A stretch of DNA of 64,000 bases, taken from Struthidea cinerea (Eukaryota; Chordata; Aves; Passeriformes; Corcoracidae). The position numbers were made by a program, and so were the translations under genes. Positions 13,701-24,339 of this stretch are shown piece by piece. The stretch spans positions 557,604 through 621,603 of the forward strand of contig VZTI01002339.1 of NCBI GenBank assembly GCA_013397865.1, written 5' to 3'. Each line of letters starts with the position of its first letter. Position 1 is the stretch's first letter. The notes under the pieces were generated by a model that was not told the DNA's origin, did not search any database, and saw only the letters and a program-made list of their open reading frames with translations.

Positions 13701-15921
13701 CAGGACCAGTTTCTCATACCAGATAGGGAACTCCTCCTTTAAGCTGAGCAAGCACAGAAGTTTTCATTACCCAGGGAATAAAAGCCCAAATGCAAAGTAG
13801 CCTCCCATTTCCCAATTCCAGGAATTCCTGTTAACAGCCAGGACAAGGTTTGAGGCAGATGCCCCATTAGCATGCAAACATGCAAGGGCTTTTTGCTGAC
13901 CTCCCTTCCCCCAGCACTCCCCCAGGTGCTAGCTGGCATGAAAATCCCAATTGTCCTGGTCCTCCCCAGAAGGCATATTGTAAACACTCAGGAAGAGCAG
14001 CACTGAGTGTGAACCCTTTCATGATGGTTATTACTGCTTCTCTATTAGGTATTAAATATAGATCAAGATGATGCAATTATCCTGGGGCTTGTTCCTTTAA
14101 AATGTTTGTTTCCAATAACACCACGATTCTGATGAAGATTTAGCATTTCCTTCTCTCCCCAACAGACTGCCAGCACAGTAAAGACAGGGAAAGGTTTACA
14201 CAATCAAATTATCTCGCCAGAGAAAAATATCTTCTGTGTTTCACCACGTCATGATCTTCAAACTTTTTTCACTCAAAGAGAAAGGACTGTGACAAAATTA
14301 CTTCCCTTCTTTCCCTTCTAAAAGCATAAAGCCTCCTGGCTAAAAAGTAAAGTCTGTTTCAAGTTACCCTAAGGAGGAACAAAATACTCCACTTTTCCAA
14401 AGCACTTTCAGCTTCCCAGATTCCTGGATCCGTGGCTGAGAACCCTCAGCTAGATGTGCTGTGTTACAACTGCCATAAGCAAATTTATCCCTTTAGCAAC
14501 CTGTCTAAATGAACTTTTTTATCCAGCTTAGTGTCAGGTATTAAAGCAGACAAACTGCCTGGGAAGCTTTTCATCCTGTTTCAAAGAGACAAGACCAAAA
14601 TCTCATTGCACAGAATCTTTCCCTGCTCTCCCCGTGCGCCCCCCCCCAATTTCAGAGAGACTATAGCTAAATTTGTTATTGAGAAATCTCCCATTTCTAC
14701 TTCCTTGACATTTCTTAATGTTTCCAGAAGTGGTCAATCAATCCAACGCGGATAACCAAAAGAAAGTAGCACTAGACCACTGGGTTTTGACTCGGGATTG
14801 TAAGTTTATGGAGCTGGCTCTGCACTGCCCTCTCAAACAAGAACACTGGGGAGCAAAGCCTGAAGGCAGTAGTGTGTCACCCCTCAAAGAAATTAGGACT
14901 ATTAGCAAATGGGTTTCTTATTTGTTGACTTTAAGGTTGTGATTAATCACAAATGACGGTAAATTTCTCCTTAGGAGAAGGCTGTGAACTCTTTGCCAAT
15001 GGATCAGAAACGAGAAGAGAAGCAGCAGAAAGTTCCACCTCTTAGGTGGTACTGCTGACACTCCGCAGTTTAAATCCAGGGGAAAAAAGTCACAGAAGCC
15101 CAAGTCATCAGTTGACAGAATGGAGAAATACATCACTTGTTTGGCGTAATTCCTGCAACTTGGTAATCACACAGTAAATTATATGTGTTGGTTGAGACAA
15201 GGACTTGCACTTTTACAGAAAATTCACTTCTACGACAAGGGCCGTGCTGGATCTCATCCAGGGATTCCTGTGGGCTAGAGGAGGTGGTCAGGGCCACAGC
15301 AGCCCAGAGGAACACAATCTGCACAGAGCAAGGACTCTTGTTTCAAGTAGAGCAGATTCCCCAACATCTCACTACAACTTTTTTTTATTTAGTGCAACAA
15401 CTCTAATGAAGATCTGGAGAAAATAATTACACGTGTGGACCTGGCTGATCTCAAACACTTCAACAGACTCTTTTTACTCTATTTTTACTTTACATTGTTC
15501 AAGATTTGTTATTTTTCCCTCTGAAATATTCCCATTACTCAAGGGGCTTTAAAATATGCCAAGTGCCATATGCTGAACTATTTTGGTTCAAGTAATACCA
15601 AGATACAGCACTAAGTAAGTAAATTACCCAACAGCATTAGTGATGCGTAAAATTTGGACTTAATTTGCTTTCAACTCCAGAATCCCCAGATCTCCTTACA
15701 GCTCCTTACCTCACCTCACAAACTAGCCACACACATTCCCAAGCCCACTCTTATGCCCCAACACCTAAAGATAGGCACAAACCCATGTCTCCACTGGTAC
15801 TTACAGCTCAGCAACCTCCTGCTCCTCCTCCCAGGCCTCTTTGTGTGTCAGCTGGCTGCTTCCTGTGCTCTTGCATGTCCAGATACGCTCGCTGTATCGC
15901 TCTAAACGTGCTTCATACTCT
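1609..15921 (-). CDS. BAZ1B: BAZ1B (WSTF) coding region, exons 2-10, partial at both ends
   Basis: Nine exons on the minus strand (15805-15921, 13599-13743, 12587-12785, 8984-9105, 7990-8187, 5143-6838, 3641-3779, 3041-3171, 1609-1720) all have GT/AG borders and compatible phases and give 953 codons. The protein matches human BAZ1B along its length: WAC domain (exons 2-4), a basic region containing LWCHVHL (Cys338 in human, reported to be needed for the H2A.X Tyr142 kinase activity), the LLDMAKGT and LPPAALHLI motifs, a Lys/Glu-rich coiled coil, and the DDT domain (LFGDVAMVVEFLSCYSGLL). Known role: nuclear chromatin-remodelling subunit, partner of ISWI/SMARCA5 in the WICH complex, acting in replication, transcription and DNA damage signalling. 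The start codon exon is missing in an assembly gap. The PHD finger and bromodomain exons lie left of the window. No frameshift or stop is seen. Confidence 0.96.
3041..3171 (-). CDS. BAZ1B: BAZ1B exon 9
   Basis: This 131-nt exon encodes YWLFSDEVPGLFIEKGWVHD SIDYRF, identical in style to human, then a divergent charged tail (KKEDSKKDHSPG) where human has a different sequence. The acceptor is TTACAG, and the donor is GTATGG in phase 1. Confidence 0.9.
3641..3779 (-). CDS. BAZ1B: BAZ1B exon 8
   Basis: This 139-nt exon encodes VRMEKEAEEERIRRHKAAAE then KTFQDGIAKAKLVMRRTPIGTDRNHN plus a split Arg codon. The block containing VMRRTPIGTDRNHNR is the highly conserved BAZ/WHIM-type segment just after the DDT domain. 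Splice sites are CAACAG and GTGGGA. Confidence 0.93.
3950..3997. repeat. Composite microsatellite A(n)-(TA)n-(CA)n-(TA)n
   Basis: A run of A is followed by alternating TA, then CA, then TA again, within the BAZ1B intron between exons 7 and 8. It is directly visible and is likely length-polymorphic. Confidence 0.95.
4066..4250 (-). mobile_element. CR1 LINE 3' fragment (left arm of an inverted pair)
   Basis: It begins with the reverse complement of the CR1 3' tail (AGAATCATGGAATGG) and continues with the usual GGAAGGGACCTT...CTAGACCAGGTTGCTC series. It lies antisense to the window, hence sense to BAZ1B. A plus-strand copy follows immediately. Confidence 0.9.
4240..4362 (+). mobile_element. CR1 LINE 3' fragment (right arm of an inverted pair)
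   Basis: It runs from AGCAACCTGGTCTAGTGGAA to CATTCTGTGATTCTTGG, a CR1 3' end in plus orientation, facing the preceding copy with almost no spacer. Confidence 0.9.
5143..6838 (-). CDS. BAZ1B: BAZ1B large exon 7 (basic region, coiled coil, DDT domain)
   Basis: This 1696-nt exon is entered at Tyr-Met-Ala-Leu-Asn-Pro directly after the acceptor TTTAG. It contains, in order: a Ser/Lys-rich nuclear segment with LWCHVHL (equivalent of human Cys338); KMKQMTLLDMAKGT; the hydrophobic LPPAALHLIAYYKE motif of BAZ proteins; a long Lys/Glu/Arg coiled coil; the DDT domain (FGDVAMVVEFLSCYSGLL, KGGFLYLNRVLVILLQTLLQ) that in this family binds ISWI-type ATPases; an acidic stretch; and a second charged helix ending AKKEREQQEIQMR. 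It ends in phase 1 before GTAAG. Length and order match the human counterpart. The ATG at 6835 is internal, not the gene start. Confidence 0.97.
6994..7300 (-). mobile_element. CR1 LINE 3' fragment
   Basis: The reverse CR1 3' end starts at AGAGAATGGTCTGGGTTG and extends through the CAGCCACAGCTTCTCTG block into CCCTTGTCCTGAAC. It lies in the intron upstream of BAZ1B exon 7. Confidence 0.88.
7800..7907 (+). mobile_element. CR1 LINE 3' end, a different subfamily
   Basis: The segment GTGGACATGGTTTAGTGGTG...TTTTCCAACCCTAATGATT matches the CR1 subfamily whose 3' end reads GGTTTAGTGGTGGACTTGG. It lies about 85 bases from the end of BAZ1B exon 6. Confidence 0.8.
7990..8187 (-). CDS. BAZ1B: BAZ1B exon 6
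   Basis: This 198-nt exon of exactly 66 codons, phase 0 at both ends, runs from IISNVPADSLVRTERPPNKE to FSDFLLDPQK. It is strongly conserved with human residues about 232-297. One visible difference is AGTCENAPWVV where human has AGTGENAPWVV. Confidence 0.94.
8984..9105 (-). CDS. BAZ1B: BAZ1B exon 5 (basic linker)
   Basis: This 122-nt exon encodes DRARRSPRKLPTSLKKEERK then WVPPKFLPHKYDVKLKNEDK, closely matching human residues around 192-231. A run of about 20 T on the coding strand (plus-strand A run 9145-9164) sits about 40 bases upstream of the acceptor. Confidence 0.93.
9613..9835 (-). mobile_element. CR1 LINE 3' fragment
   Basis: The segment CATAGAATCATGGAATAGTT through CTCACAGGGAAGAATTTCTTCC is the reverse complement of a CR1 3' end. 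Confidence 0.88.
10200..10322 (+). mobile_element. CR1 LINE 3' fragment, diverged
   Basis: The segment GGTCTACTGAAAGGTGTCCC...CCCCTTCCAACACAGCCGATTCTG is a degraded CR1 3' end in plus orientation. Confidence 0.78.
12587..12785 (-). CDS. BAZ1B: BAZ1B exon 4 (end of WAC, acidic linker)
   Basis: This 199-nt exon starts VGKEKMLPVKVVKIHPLEKV and continues with the acidic, Ser-rich linker containing CDSPSSDKENSSQ. It ends in phase 1 (ATG A|GTAAGT). The DSPSSDKENSS stretch is conserved with human. The rest of the linker is more divergent. Confidence 0.92.
13329..13425 (-). mobile_element. CR1 LINE 3' fragment, short
   Basis: The segment TATCCTGGAATAGTTTGAGG...GACACCTTCCACTAGAAG is a short, diverged reverse CR1 3' end. 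Confidence 0.75.
13599..13743 (-). CDS. BAZ1B: BAZ1B exon 3 (WAC domain, middle)
   Basis: This 145-nt exon encodes LKEEFPIWYEKLVLEIVHHN and continues through TVSLEKLVDAAWLEIMTKFAVGEECDFE, matching the human WAC domain almost residue for residue. The split leucine codon (CT|C) joins it in phase to exon 2, and it ends in phase 0 with donor GTAAGG. Confidence 0.94.
15805..15921 (-). CDS. BAZ1B: BAZ1B exon 2 (WAC domain, first part)
   Basis: This 117-nt exon encodes EYEARLERYSERIWTCKSTG followed by SSQLTHKEAWEEEQEVAEL, nearly identical to human residues 37-75. The acceptor is CAG before AGAGTATG, and the donor is GTAAGT after GAGCT. It starts on the third base of a codon, so exon 1 must supply about the first 36 residues. 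The WAC domain mediates chromatin and replication-focus targeting. Confidence 0.93.
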
Positions 15922-16542
15922 CTGTACGAGAGGCAGCTCAGGAAAACAGGATTTATGCAGTGGAGAGCACAATCACCATAGCACAGAACAGTAATATTTA
16001 ATTAAACTCTTATGACTGGAGTGTACAAAGACTAAGGAGAGCTTTAGTACAGTCTGTGACTACTATGAAGATGCTGCACTAAATCCAGTGCGCTGGTGCT
16101 TTCTGAGGCCAAAATGCCTGTCCTGCTCATCCTGGCACAGAAAGCTCCACACCACCAACAGCTCAGCTGCACTGCACAAGGGGAACACAGATGGCTGAAG
16201 GTTTCACGGCATTGCTAACTTACTTTTCAGCATTTCCAGTCTGATACACTGGAAAACAGCACAATCAATGTCACAGGCACATGCAGGACATACAGCAGGG
16301 ATTGCTACTAAATCCCTGACAATAACTGTTGGGGCACTGTTACTACCAATGCCTTATGATGGCATTACAAAATCCAGATGCAAATTACCAGGCTACCCAA
16401 TACCCCCGATCTTTTGAAGAAAAAAACCTAAACCATTTGAAACTCAAACTCCTAGAATGGCCATTTTTTCCTTTGGTTTCCAACAAGAGCAGCCTTCTGC
16501 ATTCCAACATGAGGATCTCTCTCACCAACTACATCACCTGTT

Positions 16543-16865
16543 TCATAGAATCACAGAATTCCAGGATGGTTTGGGTCAGAAGGGACGTTAAAAGTCCATC
16601 TTGTTCCACCCCCCTGTCATGGGCGGGACTAGACTAGGTTGCTCCAAGCCCTGTCCAAACCGGCCTTGAACACTTCCACAGCTTCTCTAGACAACCTGTG
16701 CTAGGGGCTCACCCTCTTCACAGCGAAGAGCTTCTTCCTAATACCTAATCCAAATCTACTCTCTTTTAATTTGAATCGATTCCCACTTGTTCTGTCACTT
16801 CATGCTCTTGAAAAAGTCCTTCTCTGTCTTTCTTGTTGGCTCCCTTCAGGTGCCGACACTCCTGG
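16543..16865 (-). mobile_element. CR1 LINE 3' fragment
   Basis: The segment starts CATAGAATCACAGAATTCCAGG and runs through the reverse CR1 3' sequence to TCTTGTTGGCTCCCTTCAGG. It lies in BAZ1B intron 1. Confidence 0.86.
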
Positions 16866-18053
16866 GCCACAACCTGCCTCAACGTTATGTTATTCCAGGT
16901 GGAATTACATGATTAAAGGTTGCCTGGGCAAGTCGCAGGGGTGCAGAGAACGTTAGTAATGACAGGATTAGCCACTCTGCTGTGAGCATCTTTGGCTGCT
17001 CTCCCTGCTCCACCTGAGTGGTAATTAATGGTCAGGGTAAACAGAGAGCAGCTACTTCACACTCCCTATGGACGGAAGATGCACAGGCACAATTATCAGT
17101 GTGGTGTAAATCCACACCAATTGCCCCGTGATCAAGTTGCCATATGCCTTCCAATGGGAAGTTAAGAGGAGAAATTCTAAGAGAAGCAAGAAAAGCACCT
17201 TTTGCTCCTCCTGCATATGCTCTGCAGCGGCAAAGCCAGCATTAAGCACAAGGCGCACTGGGTACAGCCACAGCTCAGCCCACTGCCACACCACCAGCAA
17301 TTCCCAGAGTCTTGTGGGAACAGCAGATTGCTCTACACTCTTGCACAAGGCAGAGCCCCAAGCCACAGCAAAGCGCTCAGCGTGTCTCACATGTGTTTTG
17401 TCTTTCAAGAACATGTTAGTGCTACCAACCTATTTTTTTCCTTTTTTAAGATTCCTATTAGGAATTACAACTCCAGCAAAGCAAATTTCCTCAGATGTTT
17501 CCTCACAGCCCCAAGGTAAAGCACAACGAGGTACAGCAGCTTCATTATGGATGTTGATGTACAAGTAACTTGCAGCCACAGCAAGTGGCACCATGCAAGG
17601 ATATTAACCAGGAACAGAGCCAACTCCAGAAGAGTTTGCCACAATACTCCCTTTTCCTGCAGCACATTGCAAAATCCAGCAGAAACCCACGGTCTCCCAG
17701 CTCATCCTACTTGTGGAGTCTCCCGCGCCTCAGCAGAAGAACAGACCTGACAAGTCATCACCCCACTATGATTCGAGCTCTCTGGCCCATTCTTACCCTC
17801 CTTGGGGTTTAAAAGATGCTGAATTTTCCAAATAAACAAGAGGTGCTATGGGGCAGGGGGCAGGAAGTGTGATCACATTGGTGGAGCAGAGCCAAGGAAA
17901 AACCACAGCTCACAGGGAGCTCATCCGCAAAGCCACACTGACCAGCTCAGGAGTGTCACTCTGATGCCTGTTGTAGTGATGCTGAGCTAGGAGAGAAAAA
18001 ACCATAAAAAATAAAATCAAACAAGAAACCAGGAATCCTCTTTGAATTTACAG

Positions 18054-18234
18054 CAACTTGGGACTGGCACAGGTTGCCCAGAGTAGCTGCGGCTGCCCCA
18101 TCCCTGGGGCCAGGCTGGACAGGTCTTGGAGCAACCTGGTTTAATGAAAGGTGTCCCTGCCCATGGCAGGGAGTGGAACAAGATGAGCTTTAAGGTCCCT
18201 TCCAACCCAAACCATTCTGAAATTCTATGATTCA
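18054..18234 (+). mobile_element. CR1 LINE 3' fragment
   Basis: The segment GGGACTGGCACAGGTTGCCC to ACCATTCTGAAATTCTATGATTC is a plus-strand CR1 3' end with its terminal ATTCTATG-type repeat. Confidence 0.88.
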
Positions 18235-21200
18235 ATTAATCACTTTAATAATGACTAAGTTGCAACCATAAGACTATTTATTCCTGTGCCTCTCCCACAA
18301 AGAGCAGCATTAAAACCAAATCCAATCCTCACAGCAGACAGGAGCTTAAATGCAGGAGCGGCAGTCACCTCCAGCTTCATTCAACAATCCCTCCCCATTT
18401 TCCCCTTGATTTCCTTCCGTGCATCTGTGGACACCACCTAGACATGCAGGATTTACAGCAGCCACAATACGAGTACTAAAGGAAAGACAGACTTCTTAGG
18501 GGTTCAGGGCATGGCCTTAGAAAAAACCTTCAGTGGTCTAACTACAATCAAACATTTAATATACCGTTGGAAAATAAAATTAAGGTCTACCTCCCCGCGA
18601 CATTTATCAACTTCCTCCTATCTAGACCTGTGAAGAGATTCCTTTCCTTCCAGCAAGGAGAGCAAATAAATGCTGATCTCCAGTTGAAACATAATTGAAT
18701 TACACATTTTTTTCCCCTAACATCATTTCCCATATCAGTAGATATGGGAGATCCAAGAAACTTTTCCCTATGAATGTTCCCCTCCTTCTACACACCTATG
18801 AGAACAGGCTTAACCTCACCATATCAGGACTCACATTTCCCAGACCAGCCTGGAATTTAGAAGCAACAGATAATGGCAATTCCCTGTTCAGCTCAGATCT
18901 GTCTCTTCCAAGCAATTTAATTCTACCTCCAGCTGGTCAGCTCATCTAACACTGACCCTGGACGCACTTCTTACCCAGGGCTCCAGACTTGTCCCACAGC
19001 GCTGACCCTGCCTTTGTGCTCTGCCAGGACCTCCAGGTCAGGTCCTGCTTTGAATTCCTGGGGCCAGCGCAAAGCCGAAATGCAGGAGGATGTTTTTGCA
19101 AAGTTTACTATAGCTCAAACTTTTCACTACATATACGCTGTTTGTCTTCTCCACTTGGACTGGAAACAAACCCAAGAAATTTCAGATTGTTCAGCAGGTC
19201 TGATCCAGGACTGCAAGTCATCACGCCCCTGGTATGCCATAACCAACCCATCTCTCTACACAGCTGGAGCTGCCATTGCCAAAAATTCCCAACACAGGAA
19301 TAAATAAAAAAACCCTGGACACCAGCTACGTGTGAACATTCCCCAAAAAGCTATGAATAACATGTATTTTAAACGAAACAGCTGACTACCCACTGCATAG
19401 CTGTTAATACATCACATCTGTTTGCATCCCACTGCAGATCACTTAATGCTGAAAGGCAGCAAAATTAAAGTACAAACAAAATTACAGTAGAAACAAAGGA
19501 CCCTTTTAAAGAAACATGTTTAAAAGTAACCAAGTTATCCACTGCACAAAACAGCTGCTGAGGGGATAAAAAGTTTACTGCTTCCTTAGTTAGTAATTTC
19601 TGGGAGAGCATTAATATCAACTCCAAAAAAGTTTTACTCGTATCTGAATTGTCTGCACTTGTATCAGCCAGGATGGTAAACTTCCCAGAAAGCTGGGTAC
19701 ATTTATAAGGTACTACTCCCTGGATGCGTGGCAAAGTCCTTCCGCAATTGGAGAGTGTGACACAACAGTGCCTTGGTGCTGCCACCTTCCAGGCAGAGCT
19801 TGTCTGGCCAGTAACACATGTGAGGATGTGAGCAGCAGCCTTTAACCTGCCAAACCCGGCCCAACCCCTCTTCTTCCCTGCACTGATACCATACAGAAGT
19901 ATTAACTAAAGAGAGACAGCAGGCTTTTATCTGGAGAGAAGACAATACAGCTTCCCAAAACTATGCACTGGAAGCTAAGGGAAAACTTTGGCTGGAACAG
20001 CCCAGGCTGGCTGAGCTCTCCGAACCCAGCATCTCTCCTGATCCGACAGCAGTTTTCCAAACCATGCTGCAGTAGACCCACATGCCCACAGCTGAGCACG
20101 GGCTGTACCTGTTCACTAGGGTATACACTGGTTATTTGGGAGACTGCAAATGCTCAGCACCAGCTGCCCTGGTGACAGGACCGTACACATGCAAAGCACT
20201 TTCCTGACACCTGAGGTAGCTCGGAGCAGATCCCACCGAGCTCCTGCAAAGATGAGTCTATCTCTGGCTGCCCAGCGATCCGCCATCCCCACACCCACAC
20301 GATTAGCAGGGCCCGAGGCTTTGCCAGGATGCAAAGTGCTCTACACAGCAGGGCTTCTCTTTGGTTTTTGCAGGATTTGGCAGTCAAAGGAAGCCACATA
20401 AAGCTACGAAGGAAAAAGAGACCCAAATAAACACCTGAGCTCTACTGACCAGCTTATTCCACTCCTACTGCTGCCAGACACTTCCATAACACACAACCAA
20501 GGGGCAGATGTCTCTCCTCATGCACACCACCACAGTTTCCACTTTTTGTGCGACCCAATCTGCAGCAGCTGCAAATTGTAATGACAAAAAAAAAAGCTTG
20601 AAGAACTTCAAGCTTTCAAATGCCTTTCAAATGTCTTTCAAATGCCTCACTCGTAGTTATGCAGTACAAGAACCTGCCCAGTCCTTAGGGGAAGAGCTGA
20701 TCAATAATTTTACAAGATAGAAGAAAATTCAGGACAACATTTTCTGCCAGGTCTCGGCATAAGTAACACTGGGTGAAGACTCAGGTACCTCCTGGCACAC
20801 TCTCAATAGGCCCTTCCCATCTTCCAGAGCCACTCCTCCTCAACACTATCTAGGATAAATAGAAGTGACCAAAAAAACCCTCCAAGTGTTCCTTGGGTAA
20901 CATCTCCCTCCAGCTTACTGGCTCATTTGCAATTTTCTGTTCCACTTTTGGCCTAGCATATATTACACACAGTCAACAAGGCAAGACAGAAACCCAGCAT
21001 TGCTTGGTTTCTCTTTTTAGCTTCATGACGTCTGTCTGCCAAGATGAACTTTCTAGAACATGCTAGGCTGCCTCCCACAGCACCCCATGAAGTACTTCCT
21101 CCAAGAGAAGAGCATCCCTCCAGAACCTCAGTGCTTGCCTTTGGTTTCTTCTTTCCTTCTGATCCTACAGCTAACACCCTCCCCTCTCAGGATGAGAAAC

Positions 21201-22199
21201 TATCCTTTTTTCCCCTTAATTTTAATACCACACAAGTGTTTGCAGAAACATGTCTTCCACCCACTCACAAGATCCACAAGAGCCACCCAACAAAATGGTG
21301 CTCTCAGAAGGAGCCCCAGAACTCCCCTGTGCTGTTGTGACAAGGCAGATGACCCTTAAAGACACATCTTCTTTTGCAAAAGTAGCATTTAGGCTTAAGC
21401 TCTTGTCTTTTTGATCGCTGATCAGTCCTCACAGGGAAAGAGAAAGAACTGCCTGGTCAGGTGGATGACTGAGCTACTTTCAGTTTGCATACACCAAAAG
21501 AGCAGGTTGGCGTCACAGACTGAATGTTTTAATTTGAAACACAGTTAAAAAGCAAGTCTCCAACACTCCACCTAACCTTGTTTTACTGGGCTGAGTGCAT
21601 TAACAATGCCTATCTGCACTCGAGAGATGCATTTCCTCTTCAAAAGCCACCTAATCCTTCCTAGGGGCTTTCTCTGCCTGTTCTGCTCACTGCAGAAACA
21701 AGACACTCTTCAACACAGGGGCTGTGGAAGTTCTGGAGCCCCTTTGTCTTCCACACCGCCAACACCTCCTTCCTATATCCATGCATTCCCTCTCACTTGC
21801 AGCCCTTCCTTAGTTCTCAACTCAGATCCTGATCTTTATAACACAACACACCAACCCAGCTTTCTGAAGCAGCAACTCTGCAGGTTATAGCGCCGAGGTC
21901 CTGTCCCTTCAGCCCTGCTGGGGACGCGGACAGCGGCTCTGCTGCCGCGCAGCTCCGTGACAGTCACCTGCCTGGCCCACGGCCACTTCCTGCGATCAAG
22001 GGCTGTTACACGCAGAAATAAAAAAAAAAAAAAAAGAAAGAAAAGTGTTTTTCATGCAAAAGCAGCCCAGGAAGAGATACGCTCAGAACGAAAGCCTGGG
22101 AGGTACACAGGGAGAGCTCCTGCCGCTGTTTAATTGTCTAGAAATTAAGGACTGCGGAAGCCTCCAGTGCCAGTGTCCTCCTAGCCCACGGGACCACAA

Positions 22200-23190
22200 T
22201 ATCCGCACCCGCTTCAGGAGTGCGTGAATCGCTCTCACAGCCCGCTCTGACGGTCCCCGGTCCCCGTTAGCTCCGCTCCCCGCCCGCTCCAGCCCGCGGA
22301 GCTACTGTCCCGCTTCCCCCGCCCGCCTGGAACCTGCTCCGGAGATCCTCAGGGAACAACNNNNNNNNNNNNNNNNNNNNNNNNNNNNNNNNNNNNNNNN
22401 NNNNNNNNNNNNNNNNNNNNNNNNNNNNNNNNNNNNNNNNNNNNNNNNNNNNNNNNNNNNNNNNNNNNNNNNNNNNNNNNNNNNNNNNNNNNNNNNNNNN
22501 NNNNNNNNNNNNNNNNNNNNNNNNNNNNNNNNNNNNNNNNNNNNNNNNNNNNNNNNNNNNNNNNNNNNNNNNNNNNNNNNNNNNNNNNNNNNNNNNNNNN
22601 NNNNNNNNNNNNNNNNNNNNNNNNNNNNNNNNNNNNNNNNNNNNNNNNNNNNNNNNNNNNNNNNNNNNNNNNNNNNNNNNNNNNNNNNNNNNNNNNNNNN
22701 NNNNNNNNNNNNNNNNNNNNNNNNNNNNNNNNNNNNNNNNNNNNNNNNNNNNNNNNNNNNNNNNNNNNNNNNNNNNNNNNNNNNNNNNCGGCTCCATTTT
22801 GTGGCCCCCCGTTATCCGCCCTCCCCCCCTGCCGCGCGGCGGCCAATCAAACCGCACTCTGGCCCCCCCAGCCCCGCAACCACCAATCAGAGTGCGTTCC
22901 GGCTGCCGCCCCTCCTCGCGCCCATCCGGGTACCGCCGCGGGGCCGCGCGCCGGGCTTTGTCCTCCGTGTCTGGCCGCGGGGCATTGTGGGGGGTTTGTG
23001 TGGCGGCTGCTGCCGCCCTCTCGGGAAGCCCGGGGCCAGGCCCGCCGGCGCGGTCCTTCAGCGTCTCCTCGGTGCCCCCTTGGCGCCGGGTCTCTCCGCT
23101 GTGCGGGGAAGTGGAGCGACGGCTCTGGCGGGCCGGCCTCCGGGGCGGGTGAGGAGGAGGAGGAGGCGGGAACCGCGGCCTGGGGGCTGT
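22200..23190. promoter_or_regulatory. CpG island, BAZ1B promoter and hidden exon 1
   Basis: GC-rich, CpG-dense sequence flanks the N gap. Right of the gap on the minus strand is AAAATGGAGCCG, a YY1-like site of the sort found near start sites (plus 22789-22800). Two CCAAT boxes sit farther out (CCAATCA at 22843-22849 and CCAATCAG at 22883-22890), spaced as expected upstream of a minus-strand start near 22800. BAZ1B exon 2 enters mid-codon, so exon 1 with the ATG should lie here. The position of the start site is inference. Confidence 0.75.
22361..22788. other. Assembly gap (428 N)
   Basis: This is a run of N inside the CpG island. It most likely conceals the BAZ1B start codon and 5' UTR. Open frames running through the N run are meaningless. 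Confidence 0.99.
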
Positions 23191-23589
23191 AGGGGCAGTG
23201 GGGAGGGAGGCCCAGCCATGCCGTGGGTGCTGCTTCTGGGATTGGAGGGAAGACAAAAATTCGAGAGTTGTGGATTGGGTTTTGTGGGTTTATGGTTTTA
23301 TTTTTTTCTTTATAGGCAGTGTTGTGTGGGGAGTTTTTGTGGCATGAACGTTTACCGGGGATTGGAGGGGCAGCAGCTCGAGCACTGTCTGCCTAATGCA
23401 GTCAGAGCAGAAGCTGTGACCTCATACTTCTTTCCCAGGGATTGGGGAAGCAGATTTGTGTTTAATGTGCAAATGTATTCCAGGGATCCTGCGTTTCTGC
23501 TGTTCATGGCACTGAGGACTAGGTCTGCTTTTTACAGCCCTGTTGTGGCTGCTTCGGGACGAGAAGCAGCAGCCCTGGCAAACTGCTTG

Positions 23590-23860
23590 GAATCATAGAA
23601 TCCCTGAATGGTTTGGCTTGGAAGGGAGGTTAAAGATCATCTTGTTCCAACCCCTGCCATGGGCAGGGATGCCTTCCACTAGACCAAGTTGCTCCAAGTC
23701 CCATTCAACCTTGCATTGGATGCTTCCAGGGATGGGGCAGCCACAGCTTTTCTGGGCAACCTGTGCCAAGGCCTCACCATTTTCACAGGGAAGAATTTTT
23801 TCCCAATACCCAGTCCAGCCATGCCCTGTGTCAGGCAGATGGACGCTCAGATTCCCCCCC
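23590..23860 (-). mobile_element. CR1 LINE 3' fragment
   Basis: The segment AATCATAGAATCCCTGAATGG to TTTTTTCCCAATACCCAGTC is a reverse CR1 3' end about 0.4 kb outside the BAZ1B CpG island. Confidence 0.9.
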
Positions 23861-24339
23861 CTGCATGTGGAGGGCTGTTTATGCTGGGTGATTTGACCCG
23901 AGGGGATGTATGAACTGGGACCAGTTATGCTTTGGAGCAACAGAATTAATGGTGTCATTCATTTCCCTAGCAGACAGGAGAGTAACTGGATCTCATACAA
24001 CATTCTCCAGATTGTAGATGTAATCATCAGATTATTATCGTGTGTTTACCAGATTGCTTTATGGGAATGAGGATCCTATCATTTCTGCTGGTGAAGTATT
24101 AAAAGCATTTAACTTCCCTGGGTGCACACTCATTTGAGGTGTTGTGTAATCTTGGGAAGAAGTTTGTGCTGTGAGAATCCCTGGAACACACCAGTTGCAT
24201 AACGGAGCACAGAGCACAGTGTCTGCTGGAATCAAAAATCCACTGTGTTTTCCACAGCATTGTGAACAGGCAGGAAAGAATGGTAATGCTGTAACAAGTG
24301 TTCACTCATATTACTGTTGGTGGTGGTAGTAGTAGTATT

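Larger units (their letters stand above)
15922..22200. other. BAZ1B intron 1, about 6.3 kb
   Basis: Apart from the CR1 fragments at 16543-16865 and 18054-18234, I see no exon, RNA gene or large repeat. The sequence is A/T-rich with scattered short open frames that do not resemble known families. Confidence 0.55.

Noticed and set aside
22267..23256. 329-codon minus-strand frame through the N gap
   Set aside because: About 140 codons are N; the rest is GC-rich promoter sequence.
22801..23598. 265-codon plus-strand frame starting in the CpG island
   Set aside because: Composition artefact of the CpG island; no splice or domain evidence for a divergent gene.
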